Assembly (NCBI RefSeq): GCF_030704535.1
Contig: NC_081811.1
Coordinates: forward strand, 7,544,001 to 7,608,000
Direction of reading: 5' to 3'
Length of the DNA stretch: 64,000 nucleotides
Source: Vitis vinifera
Lineage: Eukaryota > Streptophyta > Magnoliopsida > Vitales > Vitaceae
The notes under the pieces were generated by a model, which ran no database searches, was not told the DNA's origin, and was given only the letters and a program-made list of their open reading frames with translations. Position numbers and translations under genes: made by a program. Within the stretch, counting starts at the first letter, position 1, and each line of letters opens with the position of its first letter. Positions 47,726 through 59,049 of this stretch are shown piece after piece.

Positions 47726-48502
47726 GATAAAACCGATGATGAAAATATAGGCAATCACGGATATATCGGTACTTGAATTTTACGAATATATTGGTGGATA
47801 TTTTGATACAAAATATCGATAGACCAGAAAGTCATCAAAACTTATAAAAATGTAAGAAAAAACTCTTAAAAATGAAATTATAAGTATAATAGACATTTTA
47901 AAGTTATTTTATTGAAAAAATTAATATATGTATGATATGATTTGCGATATTAAATTTAATTATATAGTGTCGATTGATAATAAATATGAATTTTATAAGC
48001 GTAAACTCGTTATGAAATTAAATTATTATAAATATACTAATTATATGATTTAAATATATTATTATGTTAAGTTTATTAAAAATATATTAATTAATTGTAA
48101 AAATGTACTAATTTAAATTTAATGTTATATTAATTAAAAAATTTACTAAGTTAATTTATTCTTAAGATACTATCATTACACTTGAATATCAAAATAAAAT
48201 AAAATTATTAATTTAAAACTAAATTATTGCAAATGTAATTTAAATATATTTATAATTTTTATTTAAAAATATTGATAATTTTATTTATGATTTTATATTT
48301 GTTTTATATTTAATTAGTATACAAAATAAATTATAAGATAATTAAAATTAACTTATTTATAATAATTTAATTTTTCACAAATATATCGTCGATATATTAT
48401 CGATATTTATCAATATTTCTGACAAACTATATATTGTATCCACTTTTTTCAATCGACGATATATTATCGATATATCCTGATATTTTCATCATTAGATAAA
48501 AC
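47726..48502. mobile_element. Non-autonomous DNA transposon with 8-bp target duplication
   Basis: A 761-bp AT-rich element (47734-48494) is flanked by GATAAAAC on both sides (47726-47733 and 48495-48502). Its ends are inverted: ATGATGAAAATAT at the left and the reverse complement at the right. Several palindromic atatcgat/cgatatat motifs lie close to each end. An 8-bp duplication fits the hAT superfamily. No transposase frame is present, so it would depend on another element. Confidence 0.82.
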
Positions 48503-49428
48503 ACATATCCTACTTTTAGATGATTTTTTTTATGATAAATATAATTTTTATTTTCCTATTTTTTCAAAGTATCATAAATTAATAATTTTGAGAAAATTTT
48601 TGGAAAATCAGAAAACCTCCCTTTCAACTTAGACGAAAGTGATTTGATAAGTTAAATGTGTTATAATTGGGATTTCATTGTAAGAAGTTTAAGGCTTGGT
48701 TTTAGATAGAGGTGTAATTTGGGCGGGGTAACACGATCTAACTTGAACCCAACTTGATGGTTGGGTTTGGGTCTAGTTTTTTTCAATCCAAACTCAATTT
48801 AGATTAGATTGGAATTAAGGTTTGAATAACATGAACTTAATTTGAACCAAATTTAATGTTTTTATAATATTTATCATGCATCTTATCCTATATAATAGTA
48901 TTCATTTTCTATTTTTATTTTTAAGAAAAATTATCAAATTGTATTATATTATATGTTTTTCAATATTTTTAGAAAATATATAAATCTATGTTTATTTTTT
49001 TATTGTTATCTTGAAATTTTATTATATTTATTATCTAAATTTTCACTTTTAATATCATAAATAAATTTTGAATTATACAACACGATCAACCTAAGTCTAA
49101 TTCGATCAACTTGAATCTAACGTAAACAACTTGAATTCAACTCAAACTTGAAAACATGAGGTTGGATTGAACTTGGAGTGAGTATCTCATGTTAGAGTTC
49201 ATATTAAATAAAAATAAAAGAATTGAATAGTTTAGGATTAAAAGATGATATATTTTAAATTTAAATTTTTCTCTAAAATGACAACTTATATTTAGATTAA
49301 AAATGAGTTTTTGCTCTCTCAAAAGATAATCCAAACAGAGCATAAGAAAAGGATAGACATTAAGTTATGACTTTACCCAATTTGACAAAAATGCTCTTTC
49401 AACACTTTTTCATTTGTAAGCATTCTTA
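48503..49428. other. AT-rich intergenic DNA
   Basis: No gene. A phrase 'aacacgatc(t/a)aac(t/c)t(g/a)a' occurs at about 48730 and again at about 49080 with further tcaacttgaat-like variants, suggesting an old repeat of unknown class. Confidence 0.45.

Positions 49429-49478
<50 letters not shown>
49429..49478. repeat. (GA)n microsatellite
   Basis: About 24 GA units with one AAAG interruption, about 150 bp downstream of the phosphatase stop codon. Confidence 0.97.
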
Positions 49479-49480
<2 letters not shown>

Positions 49481-49629
49481 ATAGGTTTAGTGGATGTTTG
49501 GAATCCTAGAAAATTAATTTTTCAAAGTATTGTATTGACAACGATAGTAGACAAGTAGACATGCACAACATCCATGGAAGAAAAGAAGAATAAAGACAAG
49601 TAAATGGAGTCCACATGATGAGAAGGTTA

Positions 49630-51975
49630 TTAGGAAACATAGTACAAGGGATTGGGAAGCTTGAATGTTCTTTTTGCGGAGGGAGTCCCCTCAAAGCTGC
49701 TCCACTGGTCTCCAACTATGCCCCATATGCGATACCCTTCCTTCACCAACCCTTGCCTCGCTTTTGCCTTGTATTTTTGCACTTCCATCAATTCATCTGC
49801 TTCTTTCCTGAATCATCAATTAGCAATTCATTACACCCCGTTTGGAATCATGTCTTCAAACTCATTTTTAGAAGTAAAAATAAGAATGGGTTTGCCAATG
49901 TTTCTACTTCAAATATCTTTCATGTTTTTTAAAAAATCACTTATCAAATATTTTTTTTCCAATGAGTTTTTAACACTGCAAGTAATGTTTCAAATTTTTA
50001 AAAAGTATTTTCAAACTTTCTCAAACATTTGATTTATTTTTTTCAAAATATTTTTTAGACTAAAAATGTTTTTTAAAAACACTATCACACGGATTACTCT
50101 TTTGAAATTACGGCTTCTACTTCAACATTTTTGCAACAATTGAAAAATGAAGAATTTTTATAAATATCAACTTAGAGAGTGTTTGATAAATTAATTTAAT
50201 GACTTAATAATTTAAATTCATTAAATAGATTAAATACATTAAAAAAAACTTAATATTATGATTTAAAATTAGAAATAGTTTTAATTATTAAATTAAAATA
50301 GTTAAATTATTTGAATTTCAAATTTCTATTGTCTCATTTGTTTATATTTAGTAAGTCCTTTGTACATTTATAATTCCACATCTACAATTCATTTTTTTTT
50401 ATTATATATATTTTGCAATTTTTTTATATATCTATAATATTTTTAATATGGATGTTTAATAAATAAATTTATCTTTTAAAATTAATAAAAATAAATATTT
50501 ATTACAATTAATAAGGATAAATAGGTCAATATATTAATTTAGAATTCAGTTAGATATACTTTTTATTTTTTATTTTTTATTTTAAAAATGAAAAATAGTA
50601 ATAATTTTTATATAAGATAAAAATTAAAAACCTCTTGAAAACCTAGATAGAAAAAATAATGATTTTTAAAATATTAAAAATATAAAAAAAATTATTTTAG
50701 AAATATAAGATAAATTTATTTATTTTTTAAAGATTTTTATTTTAAAAACAAAAAACAAGACTTATATCCAAACAAACACTTATTTATATGGAAATGAAAA
50801 AGGAAAAAAAAAATATGAGAAATACCTTAAAATGAGCCTGGTCCAACCATGGTATCCAACCTTAATGAGGTTATCAGCAGTGGAAGATCTAAGGCATTCC
50901 CTTCTTGAAGATATCAAGAAGATCTTGAAGCCTCTTCCCCTGATGTCATTGAAGAATCTTAGTGTCTCCCTAAGGGCTGGTGCCCTATTCTTCCTCATCC
51001 ATTCTTCCAAGGAGGTCACATTCAACTTCTCTCCCCTATCATTCCATAGTCCATACACAAACAAAATTTCCAATGAGGAAATGATCATATCATCTTGTTT
51101 GAATCAAAGAAGTGACTCAAATGGAGCACATTGTGCCCTTCTTACTGGCCCAATTCAACAATGGACCTAGTCTGAGTCCATGGGCCAGGAAAAGTATACC
51201 CTATCATCTAAGGCACCATCCTTGGAGATTCATACCTGCTTTTCCTTAATGTGGATCTACCCAAAAGACTAAATTAATGTAGAAAGGTGCAGAGAAGAAA
51301 ATAAGAAAGGAGATAGGCTGGTGGGCCCTGAGCCCAGATCAAGCTTGAGCCTTCTCCACTGTACCCAAGCTCTTAAATCATTGATGAATTCATTTAATCA
51401 ATTATATATATATATATATATATATTTTGTGGGTGACTCAGTCCATCAACTGGATCTGACTAGTGTAGGTTCATATTTTCTCACATCTGAAGGCAAAATC
51501 ACATTTCAAAAGGAAACATTAAGGCCATGTTTGGCACATTGTAATAGTGGATAAGAATGAGAATGAGAGTAAGAATAAGGAAAGAAACTTACCCAAAATG
51601 ATGCTTCTTATAGTAAGGCACAATGGACACAAGAGTGTCATCAATATCAAAGATCCATGCGTCTTTATCATCACCCTTTAAGCTGCAACAACCCTTACTT
51701 AGATAAAGCACACTCTCTTCAATTGCCCTCTCAATATCAGCCTTATACTGAGAAGAAGTCATATATTTACCCACAAACTCCACACATTCTTGGGGCACAA
51801 CATCAAAGCCCTTGATGTTGTTTAGCTCCACATTGATCCTCCAACTCTCACAATAATTTTTCAAGCCCTCTTGCACCAAGCTGCTCTTCCATGGCCTCAA
51901 AATGTTCCAATCTGCAACTGCTGAGCTGATGAGAAGGCCTGTGAAGGCCAGTAAGAACCCTAAGTTTTTGCCCAT
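49630..51975 (-). CDS. HAD class IIIB acid phosphatase / VSP-like protein
   Basis: Three exons, 51975-51593, 51035-50826 and 49807-49630, with GT-AG introns in phase, give 256 residues, the usual length for this plant family. Seen: an N-terminal signal peptide (about 1-21, cut near SSAVA/DWN), the HAD nucleophile motif FDIDDT with Asp110 and Asp112, a middle Ser motif (FLISSR), and the late acidic motif in GIVGDQWSS; it ends LPNPLYYVS. The family includes vegetative storage proteins and secreted acid phosphatases, probably vacuolar or apoplastic. An upstream in-frame ATG at 52092 would add a Pro/Ser-rich stretch before the signal peptide; I prefer 51975. Intron 2 (1,018 bp) appears to contain MITE-like sequence. 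The substrate is not deducible. Confidence 0.92.
49840..50110. mobile_element. MITE-like sequence in intron 2 of the phosphatase gene
   Basis: Begins near ccccgtttggaatcatg and ends near aaacactatcacacggatta, with T-rich/A-rich arms that are roughly inverted. The style matches short non-autonomous DNA transposons of plant introns, but no clean target duplication was found. A second candidate with gtgtttg-type ends may span about 50170-50782. Confidence 0.35.
51404..51426. repeat. (AT)n microsatellite
   Basis: About eleven AT units inside intron 1 of the HAD phosphatase gene. Confidence 0.95.
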
Positions 51976-52842
51976 TTGGGGGGTGGTAAATGACAATGAT
52001 GAGGGAGAGAGAGAGATTTGGGGTGTTTTAGTGGCAATGGGTGATGGGGGAGGGGCTGATATAGGGCAGGATTCACATGGGTTGTGGGGCATTTTGTGGG
52101 GTCATGCACTTGAAAATGGAGTTGAGATCACGTGGGGGGACTAAATGAATGGGTAGTAGTACATTAATTGTGGGTTTATGTGCATGAGGACAAGGGCAAT
52201 TATGCATTTTTAAGGTGGTGTTTGGGTTGCATTTAATAAGCTCTTTTTAGTGAAAAAGGTTTAGCCTTTTTAAAAAATAAAATAATAGTTTAAAATTTTA
52301 ATTATAAGAAAAATGAAGAATATTGTTATGCTTGAGATTCATAAGTATTGAACATTATATCACATGTAATACCAAATTTAATTATTGCATGGAATTATCA
52401 TAAAAGTTCAAATGAAAATTTAGAATAACTTTATTAAGAATATAATAACAAAGAATTAAAGAACACTTATAAATAATAGAAATTATTGATAATACTTTTA
52501 TAAAAAAAATTGAAAAAACACATAGTTTATAGGAGAAAAAAATTAAAAAAAAAATGTTTTTCTTCTATACTTTTTCCCTTCTTTTTTAAGAATTGCAATG
52601 TGACAGATTTGATACGGATCACCTCCATTCCAATCTCACCTCCATTCCAATCTCATTTCATTTATTCAAAATAATTTTCATTTTCGTCCCATGAAAATAA
52701 TTAAATGGGATGGTGGGTATGTATATTTTTTATACCCACTCCATTTAGTCTCATCCTAACTATTTTTAAAAAAGAAATTAATTTTTTTAAAAAAAATATT
52801 AATTGGATTAAAATAAATATATTTTAATTTATTTTATTAAAA

Positions 52843-52889
<47 letters not shown>

Positions 52890-53676
52890 CAAAAATTATA
52901 AAATAAAATTTAAATTAAATTAATTTTATATGTAATTAAAGCGGATGAAACAAAATAATCCCAGATTTTTAAAAAAATCTTTTAACTCACCATGAAGCTG
53001 GTAAACTCGTTTCATCATTGGTAGGGTTGTCATCCCTACTCCTTTCAAAGCTTTTTTTACCCTAAAAAGATGAAGTTAATAAATTGAAAGAATTTTTTTG
53101 TCTTTGTGCTGGCCGCTCACAAAGGAGACAAAGAGGTGAGCCCCGTGATTGAAGGAAAAGAGAGTGGAATAATTTTGGAAATGACAGTTGCCAAATTAGG
53201 TTTTTATTTTCTTATTTCAAATAATTAAAGCTTGATATTTGCATCCCAATAATTAAATCCTTTCATACAAATAGGTTTAGGCTTTTTCCCTTTTTTTCTT
53301 TTTTTTTTTTACATTCATTTCTTTTTTTGAATTTTTCAGGGCACGTACTCCTCATTCCAATTTTGGTTTTAATTTCAGCTTCTAACCAATTTAAAAACAA
53401 AGACTCTAATCAAAGTCTAAAGTGTCCCATTACACCTTCTATCCTATTTAATAAACCAAGGGAATGAGTTTTTGGGCATGACAGGACACTTAACGTTGAA
53501 AAATTGACTAAATTCCAATGCCCTTGGACCCATTTGGAGGCAAAATTAGTTGGGTTCCTTCACATCCTTCTTAATAAACTAGATTTCACTATCTTAAGAG
53601 ACAAATTTTCATCAATAATGCAAGCAATCCATTGTTATTATAGAAAGCTGACCAAACAAGTAACCTTATGGATTGA
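51976..53676. other. Phosphatase promoter and AT-rich flank
   Basis: Contains the upstream region of the minus-strand phosphatase gene. At about 52212 ggtggtgtttgggtt resembles a Harbinger-type terminus, but no partner end was found. A (TTA)n tract is at 52849-52888. The plus-strand frame at 53504-53740 is coding-like only near its end, where it joins the GRF-like relic. Confidence 0.45.
52849..52888. repeat. (TTA)n microsatellite
   Basis: About thirteen uninterrupted TTA units in AT-rich sequence upstream of the phosphatase gene. Confidence 0.97.
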
Positions 53677-53958
53677 TTCATATTCAAGGAGGAGATTTTA
53701 TGGATGTGATAGGAAGACGACAAGTTTTCATGCCTTTTGAATCTATTTCACTTTCATTTCCCACTTTCACTAAAATCTTGCTTTGAATGTAGTGGAACGA
53801 AGACTATGGATTTTTTGGTTTGGATTGATCCTCCAATGTGTGAGCCTTTAAGGCATATCATACTTGGGTTATCAAGAGGGATGAGAAGGATGGAGGATGA
53901 AAATCAAAAGCTTTGGGCAATAGTGAAGAGGCTATGGGGTGTCCTTTATCATATTTGA
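53677..53958 (+). pseudogene. GRF-type zinc-finger-like fragment
   Basis: The plus strand carries RRRFYGC (about 53690-53710) and, in another frame after a stop, CSGTKTMDFLVWIDPPMC followed by a coiled-coil-like RRMEDENQKLW. In plant GRF zinc-finger proteins the finger runs from a G-R-x-F-Y/W-G-C phrase to a W-x-D-x-P-x-C phrase and is followed by a helix, so the order is right. The first half and second half are out of frame. The fragment may be a pseudogene or two exons of a small gene. GRF proteins often travel with transposons. Confidence 0.45.
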
Positions 53959-55634
53959 TCTTCGTACATTAGTATTTTTGTTTGTTGAACAATCTTCATT
54001 AGTATTTTACATTTGAAGGAGGTTTTGTTTGTTTTAAAATGGTAGTTGGTGTCAAACTTTCGAGGGTTTTACTTTATTTTTATGTAGTTTGGTAGTACTT
54101 GAAGCAAGTGTTTAAGAGATATCTGGTCTATGCAATTGGGTTATGATATGACAAAAATTTGGCACTTGGATATTGATTCAAATAATTATGTAATTTGTTT
54201 TTACACATCTAATAACTAGAAGACTATAGAAACCTTACTAATTTCTATTTCATTCAACTCTTAATGTTGCCTACTTTCAAACTTTAATCAATAAACATCA
54301 TCCAACCTACTATTCAATAATTCAATAGCTGAATTGGAAGAAGGCTGATAGGAATCATCAACCTAAATTCTCACTAGATACCATTGGTGAGGAAAAAGAA
54401 TACTTAAAATGAAGTACCTATAAGAAATAGAAAACTATTGATAAGAGCACAAACATAACATTTTTAAGGGGTTTTTTAAAAGTCTTTCTAATGGCTTAGG
54501 AACATATTACTAACTCAATACCTTGTGTTTGGGATTCATAAAAATCTCTCGACAAATGAATCTCCAAAAGGTGATTCAAAATAGTACCAAATGAGTGATA
54601 ATGGACCACCATTGGATAGTTATAAGGCAACAAGAAGTGAATGAGAACATATAAAATAAGGTGTATTCATAGGATTGAGACAGAAATCTCATTTGATGAT
54701 CCTAAAGAAGTATATTCATGTAAATTATGGTCATACTAGTTCCTTAAAGTCGAACTTGACATAAACTCTTTGAGAGCTAAGACATGTTAGTTGAACACAC
54801 AATATGAGAATCGACAATTCAAGGATTGTAGAGGTAATCTTGAAAAGTTGATGATTTTCACCTTGTTAGACTATGAACATCTATTCATAGTGAGACTAAA
54901 TGCAATGGATAACAAGTCATGGACCTAAGCATATAGTATCTCATTATTATTTACATATGATATTAGAGTGCAATTGATTCTTTATAGGAGGGTGTTGAAT
55001 CAACTTCAAAATTGGATTATGAGGAAGCTAGTACTCATATGGGTCCCTGCTCTGAACTTATATACCATGACAACATGGGTTATGAGGGTCAAATTGACTC
55101 TAAGTTTACTTTTGTGTATAAAGGTGTTTTAGTAATTAAGCAAGGTTGCATTGGGGTAAGTGAACAAGGCATTTAGATTGAGCAAATTAATTAATTAGTA
55201 GGCTTTATTGGGTTAATTAATCAATTAAGATTCATTTTAAGTTAGATTAAGTGATTCAAGCCCTTAGTGAGCTCAAATCACTTAAACTCAATAAGAAACC
55301 CTCTAAATACCCTCTTAGGGGTTAGGGTTTCCATAATTTTACCATGAAGTCATTTTCCACCTTTAGAGGGAGAAAGAGAATCATTAGGTGGAAGAGTTCG
55401 AGTCTACAAGACTTCCTACGACAACAATCTTCTTCTTCATCGTATGGAACAAATTTGGAAATGTCCAAATCTCAGGTATTGCTTTTGTTATCACTTTTTG
55501 AATTCTATTAAAGTTTAAAAATACAAATTTTCCATTGTGCATGAGATTTAGAAAAGTCTAGGATAGTTTTGCATGTTCCTAACTTGATCTAGATTTGGGC
55601 ATCAAAGTGATCCAAGCTTTCGCTACACTCCTAT
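53959..55634. other. Intergenic, repeat-like, no gene
   Basis: No coding frame with a recognisable domain. From about 55190 the sequence, read on the minus strand, loosely resembles 14580-14800 (phrases like cccaataaagcc / cccattgggtct and cacttaatctaa), so it may belong to the same repeat family as the following block. Confidence 0.4.
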
Positions 55635-56350
55635 TATGTGATCAATTAACATACTCTAACTCATAAATTGTATATGTTAAATTCTATGTAAGGAATTATT
55701 GTGACCATAGATTTCATGATCACGTATCCTTTGAATTATCCAAGAGAATATGTTGTCTCAATCCCATGGGATATTACGATGTTTCTATTAAAAATACTTA
55801 TTGTCATCAACCTCTATTAACAAGGGTTCAATCCATAGGATATATGACCACATAGAATTGAACAAGGGGGTGCCAATGACTCCCTTCTTTACATGCCTTA
55901 CATCCCTGACTGCAACCGCCTGGGCACAAAGACCAAGGGTTCACCCATTGGTCAAAGTCTTCCATTAATTTCAACACAAACTTAATATCCTTTTAATGTT
56001 GAGAGTCCATATAATATAGTAGTTTGCTAGATCATAACAATTTAGTAGTTTTACGCCATTGATTTATTGTAAATCATATCCAATGTCTAACTATACACAC
56101 TAGTGCACTTACTATAGGAAATTCATTTTGACGACAACGATAAGTCATCTTTCTAATCAGGAGGGAGTGCATCTATATTAAATTATCATATTGCAAACAA
56201 CCCATGATTTATATTTTATGTGCAACTTCTAATGCACCTAAGTTGTATACAATGCAAGTAATATGAGTATAAATACTCAAATTAATATCAGTACAAATAA
56301 TGGATGAAAAAATGAAAGTTCGTGTTTAACTTTATTATATTATGTCTTCT
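55635..56350. repeat. LTR-like dispersed repeat, copy 2
   Basis: Same orientation and same order of anchors as 15235-15920: atgtgatcaattaacatact, then a 'ttgtctcaa(t/a)cccat' phrase, 'atacttattgtcat', and 'aactttattatattatgtctt'. The two copies are diverged, with several small insertions and deletions, so they are not a recent duplication. Confidence 0.65.
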
Positions 56351-58725
56351 TTTAAAGGCTTTCTCCCACAGGGGTTTCAAAAACCGATTAACTAGTGATG
56401 AGCAAGCCCAATAACTCTCCTTTTGAAACCTTACAGGCAAACTCTTACACACAAGGGTAGTTGGGCAAATCCCAATTGCGCGTCCCAATGATCAAGTTGG
56501 TTAAGGCTTTTTAGGGAAAAAAGAGAGCTAGAAATGATTGGCTTTAGGATTATAACAAAAAACTGAATGCCCTTTATATAGGTTGCTTTAACTCTAGTTG
56601 GGCTAGGGGTTTGTTTCCAAGTCGATTTACGAGCATCTTATAAGGGTGCCGTTGGTTAAGCAATTACAATTTTTCAGATGAAGGCTTGAACTTCTGCACT
56701 AGAGCCACCATCGGTTGGTCAAGGTTGCCTCGATCGACAGTTTGAGATGGCCAGGAGTGCCTCCTGCGGATAGGACAAATTAGAACCTAGAGATGCTAGA
56801 CAACTCTACAGGTATGACCATTTTGCTCAAATTGCTCCTAAACACAAGGGTGTAGGTATCTCTTGTGGTTCTCCATAGGCCGAAGCATCCTTGGATGGGT
56901 TTGTCTAGGGCTCATAGTCTCCATCATAAGGCTGGACCCATATTAGGAATCCGACCCACATAAAAGGGTCCAGAACTATCACTTTTGGAAAAATGAATCA
57001 AAATAGGAAGGAAAGGAGATGTAAGGAACCAGAATTAGAATTAGGACTTCTCTTAAAGTGGTCACAAGAATATTAGAACCAGAAGGAGAATGAATCTAAT
57101 TACATACTACCCTTACAAATAGAAACAAGAATATTAATATTATTTTTTTAAAAATCCACATTTCACACTTATATTTTCAGATGATTATGTCTTCATATTT
57201 TAAAAAATTGAGTGAGATTTTGAATTAGTTATACAATAATTCTAGACATAAATAATTAAAATGAAATTTAAATAAAAAAATATTTTTAATCTTTTTTATA
57301 ACATTGATTAAATATTTATAAGATAAAATAAATAAAGAAAATTAATATTAAACCAAATAAATTGAAATGCATCTTAGAAATATGCTATTATATCAATTTA
57401 AAATAATTAAAAGGATTGATTATCTTGAGTCATTCTGCCATTGTTTTTTTAAACATTGTTATATTATTTTTTATTTTTTATTAGAAAATATGTTATTAGT
57501 ATTAATATGTTATTATGTCAAATTATAATATAATTTTACTATAATTAAATATATTATAATATTAATTTAAAATAAATATATCAATCATGAGGATATTTTT
57601 GTTTAATTTTTATTCCTAAGAAAATGAAATGGGGGAAATTAGATGTTTCTCATCCCTTTCATTGATTTAAGTGAAAACTTGGAAGATCCTAAAGACCCCA
57701 TTAGTGGAATGGGGATATGCCTACCAGCTTTCCTTTGTAAGGAGATATCCCTATCCCATATTATTTGTACATGAATGATAAATAATAGTTTGGTATCATT
57801 GGTCATTGGCAAAGGGGAGGACATTATTGTTGATTGATAGGTGGGTCCACACTAGAGACAAATAAAAAGTGATGATGCTGATAATGCCAAATAATTCTTG
57901 ATCATCTCTAGGTTGAACACCATCTCATCTCCTTGAGATGTATGTCATGTCTACTTCCATTTGAGGATGAGGAGCTCTGTTGAATTGTTGTTAGGATCTA
58001 GGGAAAACACTCATGAATCACAAATGTAATTTCAGCTCATGTTTGGATGCCCAGAAAGTTTTAGACTTTTCATGATGTGTAAGTAATGGTGGATTGGTGG
58101 ATTGCATGATCTTCCGGCTTTATTTGATTTGGATTATGGCAGTGGGAAGTGGAGGGCCCCAAAAGCAACCAGGAGATGCTCTGTGAGTAAGATAATAAGA
58201 GAAATCCTGCTTCTTTACTGTTGTCCTTTTTGAAGATGAAGAGACCTGGAAAGAAGAATGCTCCAGTGTTCTATTGTCATTGAGTCATGATGTAGGCAAA
58301 TAGTGCTTTTGTAAGTATTTTTGCAATAGAAATATAAACCCTAAACCATAAACCTTAAACCCAATTCACATAGATACCTCGAACTAGTCATCATCATAAC
58401 AAACCTCTACTGATATGGGTTTCCAGAGATCAAAGCCTGGACATCGCTTTGAATATTCAATAATGCCTCTGCATCTTTGATACTAAGAGGCAATCACTAA
58501 AAAATCCCAGAAACAATTTTTAAAACAGAAATCTGAGAGGTTATAATCTAGAGTGGGGGATAAAGACATACAAAATAATAATAATACAATATATGCCATG
58601 GCACTGGCATCATCTCTTCCTTTATGGCATCAAAATTACACAGCTGAAAAAACAACCAAAGAAAATGGAGATTTTAAGAAATTCACAACATTTTCTACAT
58701 GCCCCAAATGGCATTCTGAGACAGT
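56351..58725. other. Intergenic DNA, no gene recognised
   Basis: No supported gene. The part from 57120 to 57600 is very AT-rich. A short open frame at 57639-57824 has no domain. Confidence 0.5.
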
Positions 58726-59049
58726 TTATCTCAGAATGCAAGGTGAGACATGATCATGGAAGAAACCATCATCGAAGTTCTGAGAATAGCTATAAGGATC
58801 ATAGCTGTACTGTACTCTACTTCTTTGGCATCTCAGAGAGTGCTTCCATTGAGACCTGAACCTCCAAACCAACTGCCTCAAGAAATATAATCCACGACAA
58901 CATACCACTGGGGCTCTTCTTTCAACCCAGCCAAGTGTAACTGCAGATCCACCACTCATAATTCGCTTTCCCCACTTCAAGAATTGGATCCTCTTCACGC
59001 CTTGCATATCTGAAATTTTCATATTAGCTTCTTGCTTAACATAAACCAT
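58726..59049 (-). CDS. Small hypothetical plant protein
   Basis: A 107-codon minus-strand frame, starting at ATG 59049 or, nine codons later, at a second ATG. The core is aromatic- and Arg-rich (FLRQLVWRFRSQWKHSL) followed by QYSYDPYSYSQNFDDG. It resembles small uncharacterised plant proteins in which an Arg/Trp-rich helix precedes a Y-S-Y-D-P-x-S-Y-S-x-N-F-D-D-G tail; this is from memory, not a search. The composition is coding-like, unlike the flanks. No function can be given. Confidence 0.5.
   Translation of the reverse strand: MVYVKQEANMKISDMQGVKRIQFLKWGKRIMSGGSAVTLGWVERRAPVVCCRGLYFLRQLVWRFRSQWKHSLRCQRSRVQYSYDPYSYSQNFDDGFFHDHVSPCILR

Noticed and set aside
51976..52092. Extended N-terminus for the HAD phosphatase (start at 52092)
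   Set aside because: It would place a Pro/Ser-rich stretch before a clear signal peptide. The Met at 51975 gives a normal family length and an N-terminal signal.
52205..52230. Second Harbinger-type MITE start (ggtggtgtttgggtt)
   Set aside because: No matching inverted terminus or TAA pair was found downstream, so only a possible truncated end remains.
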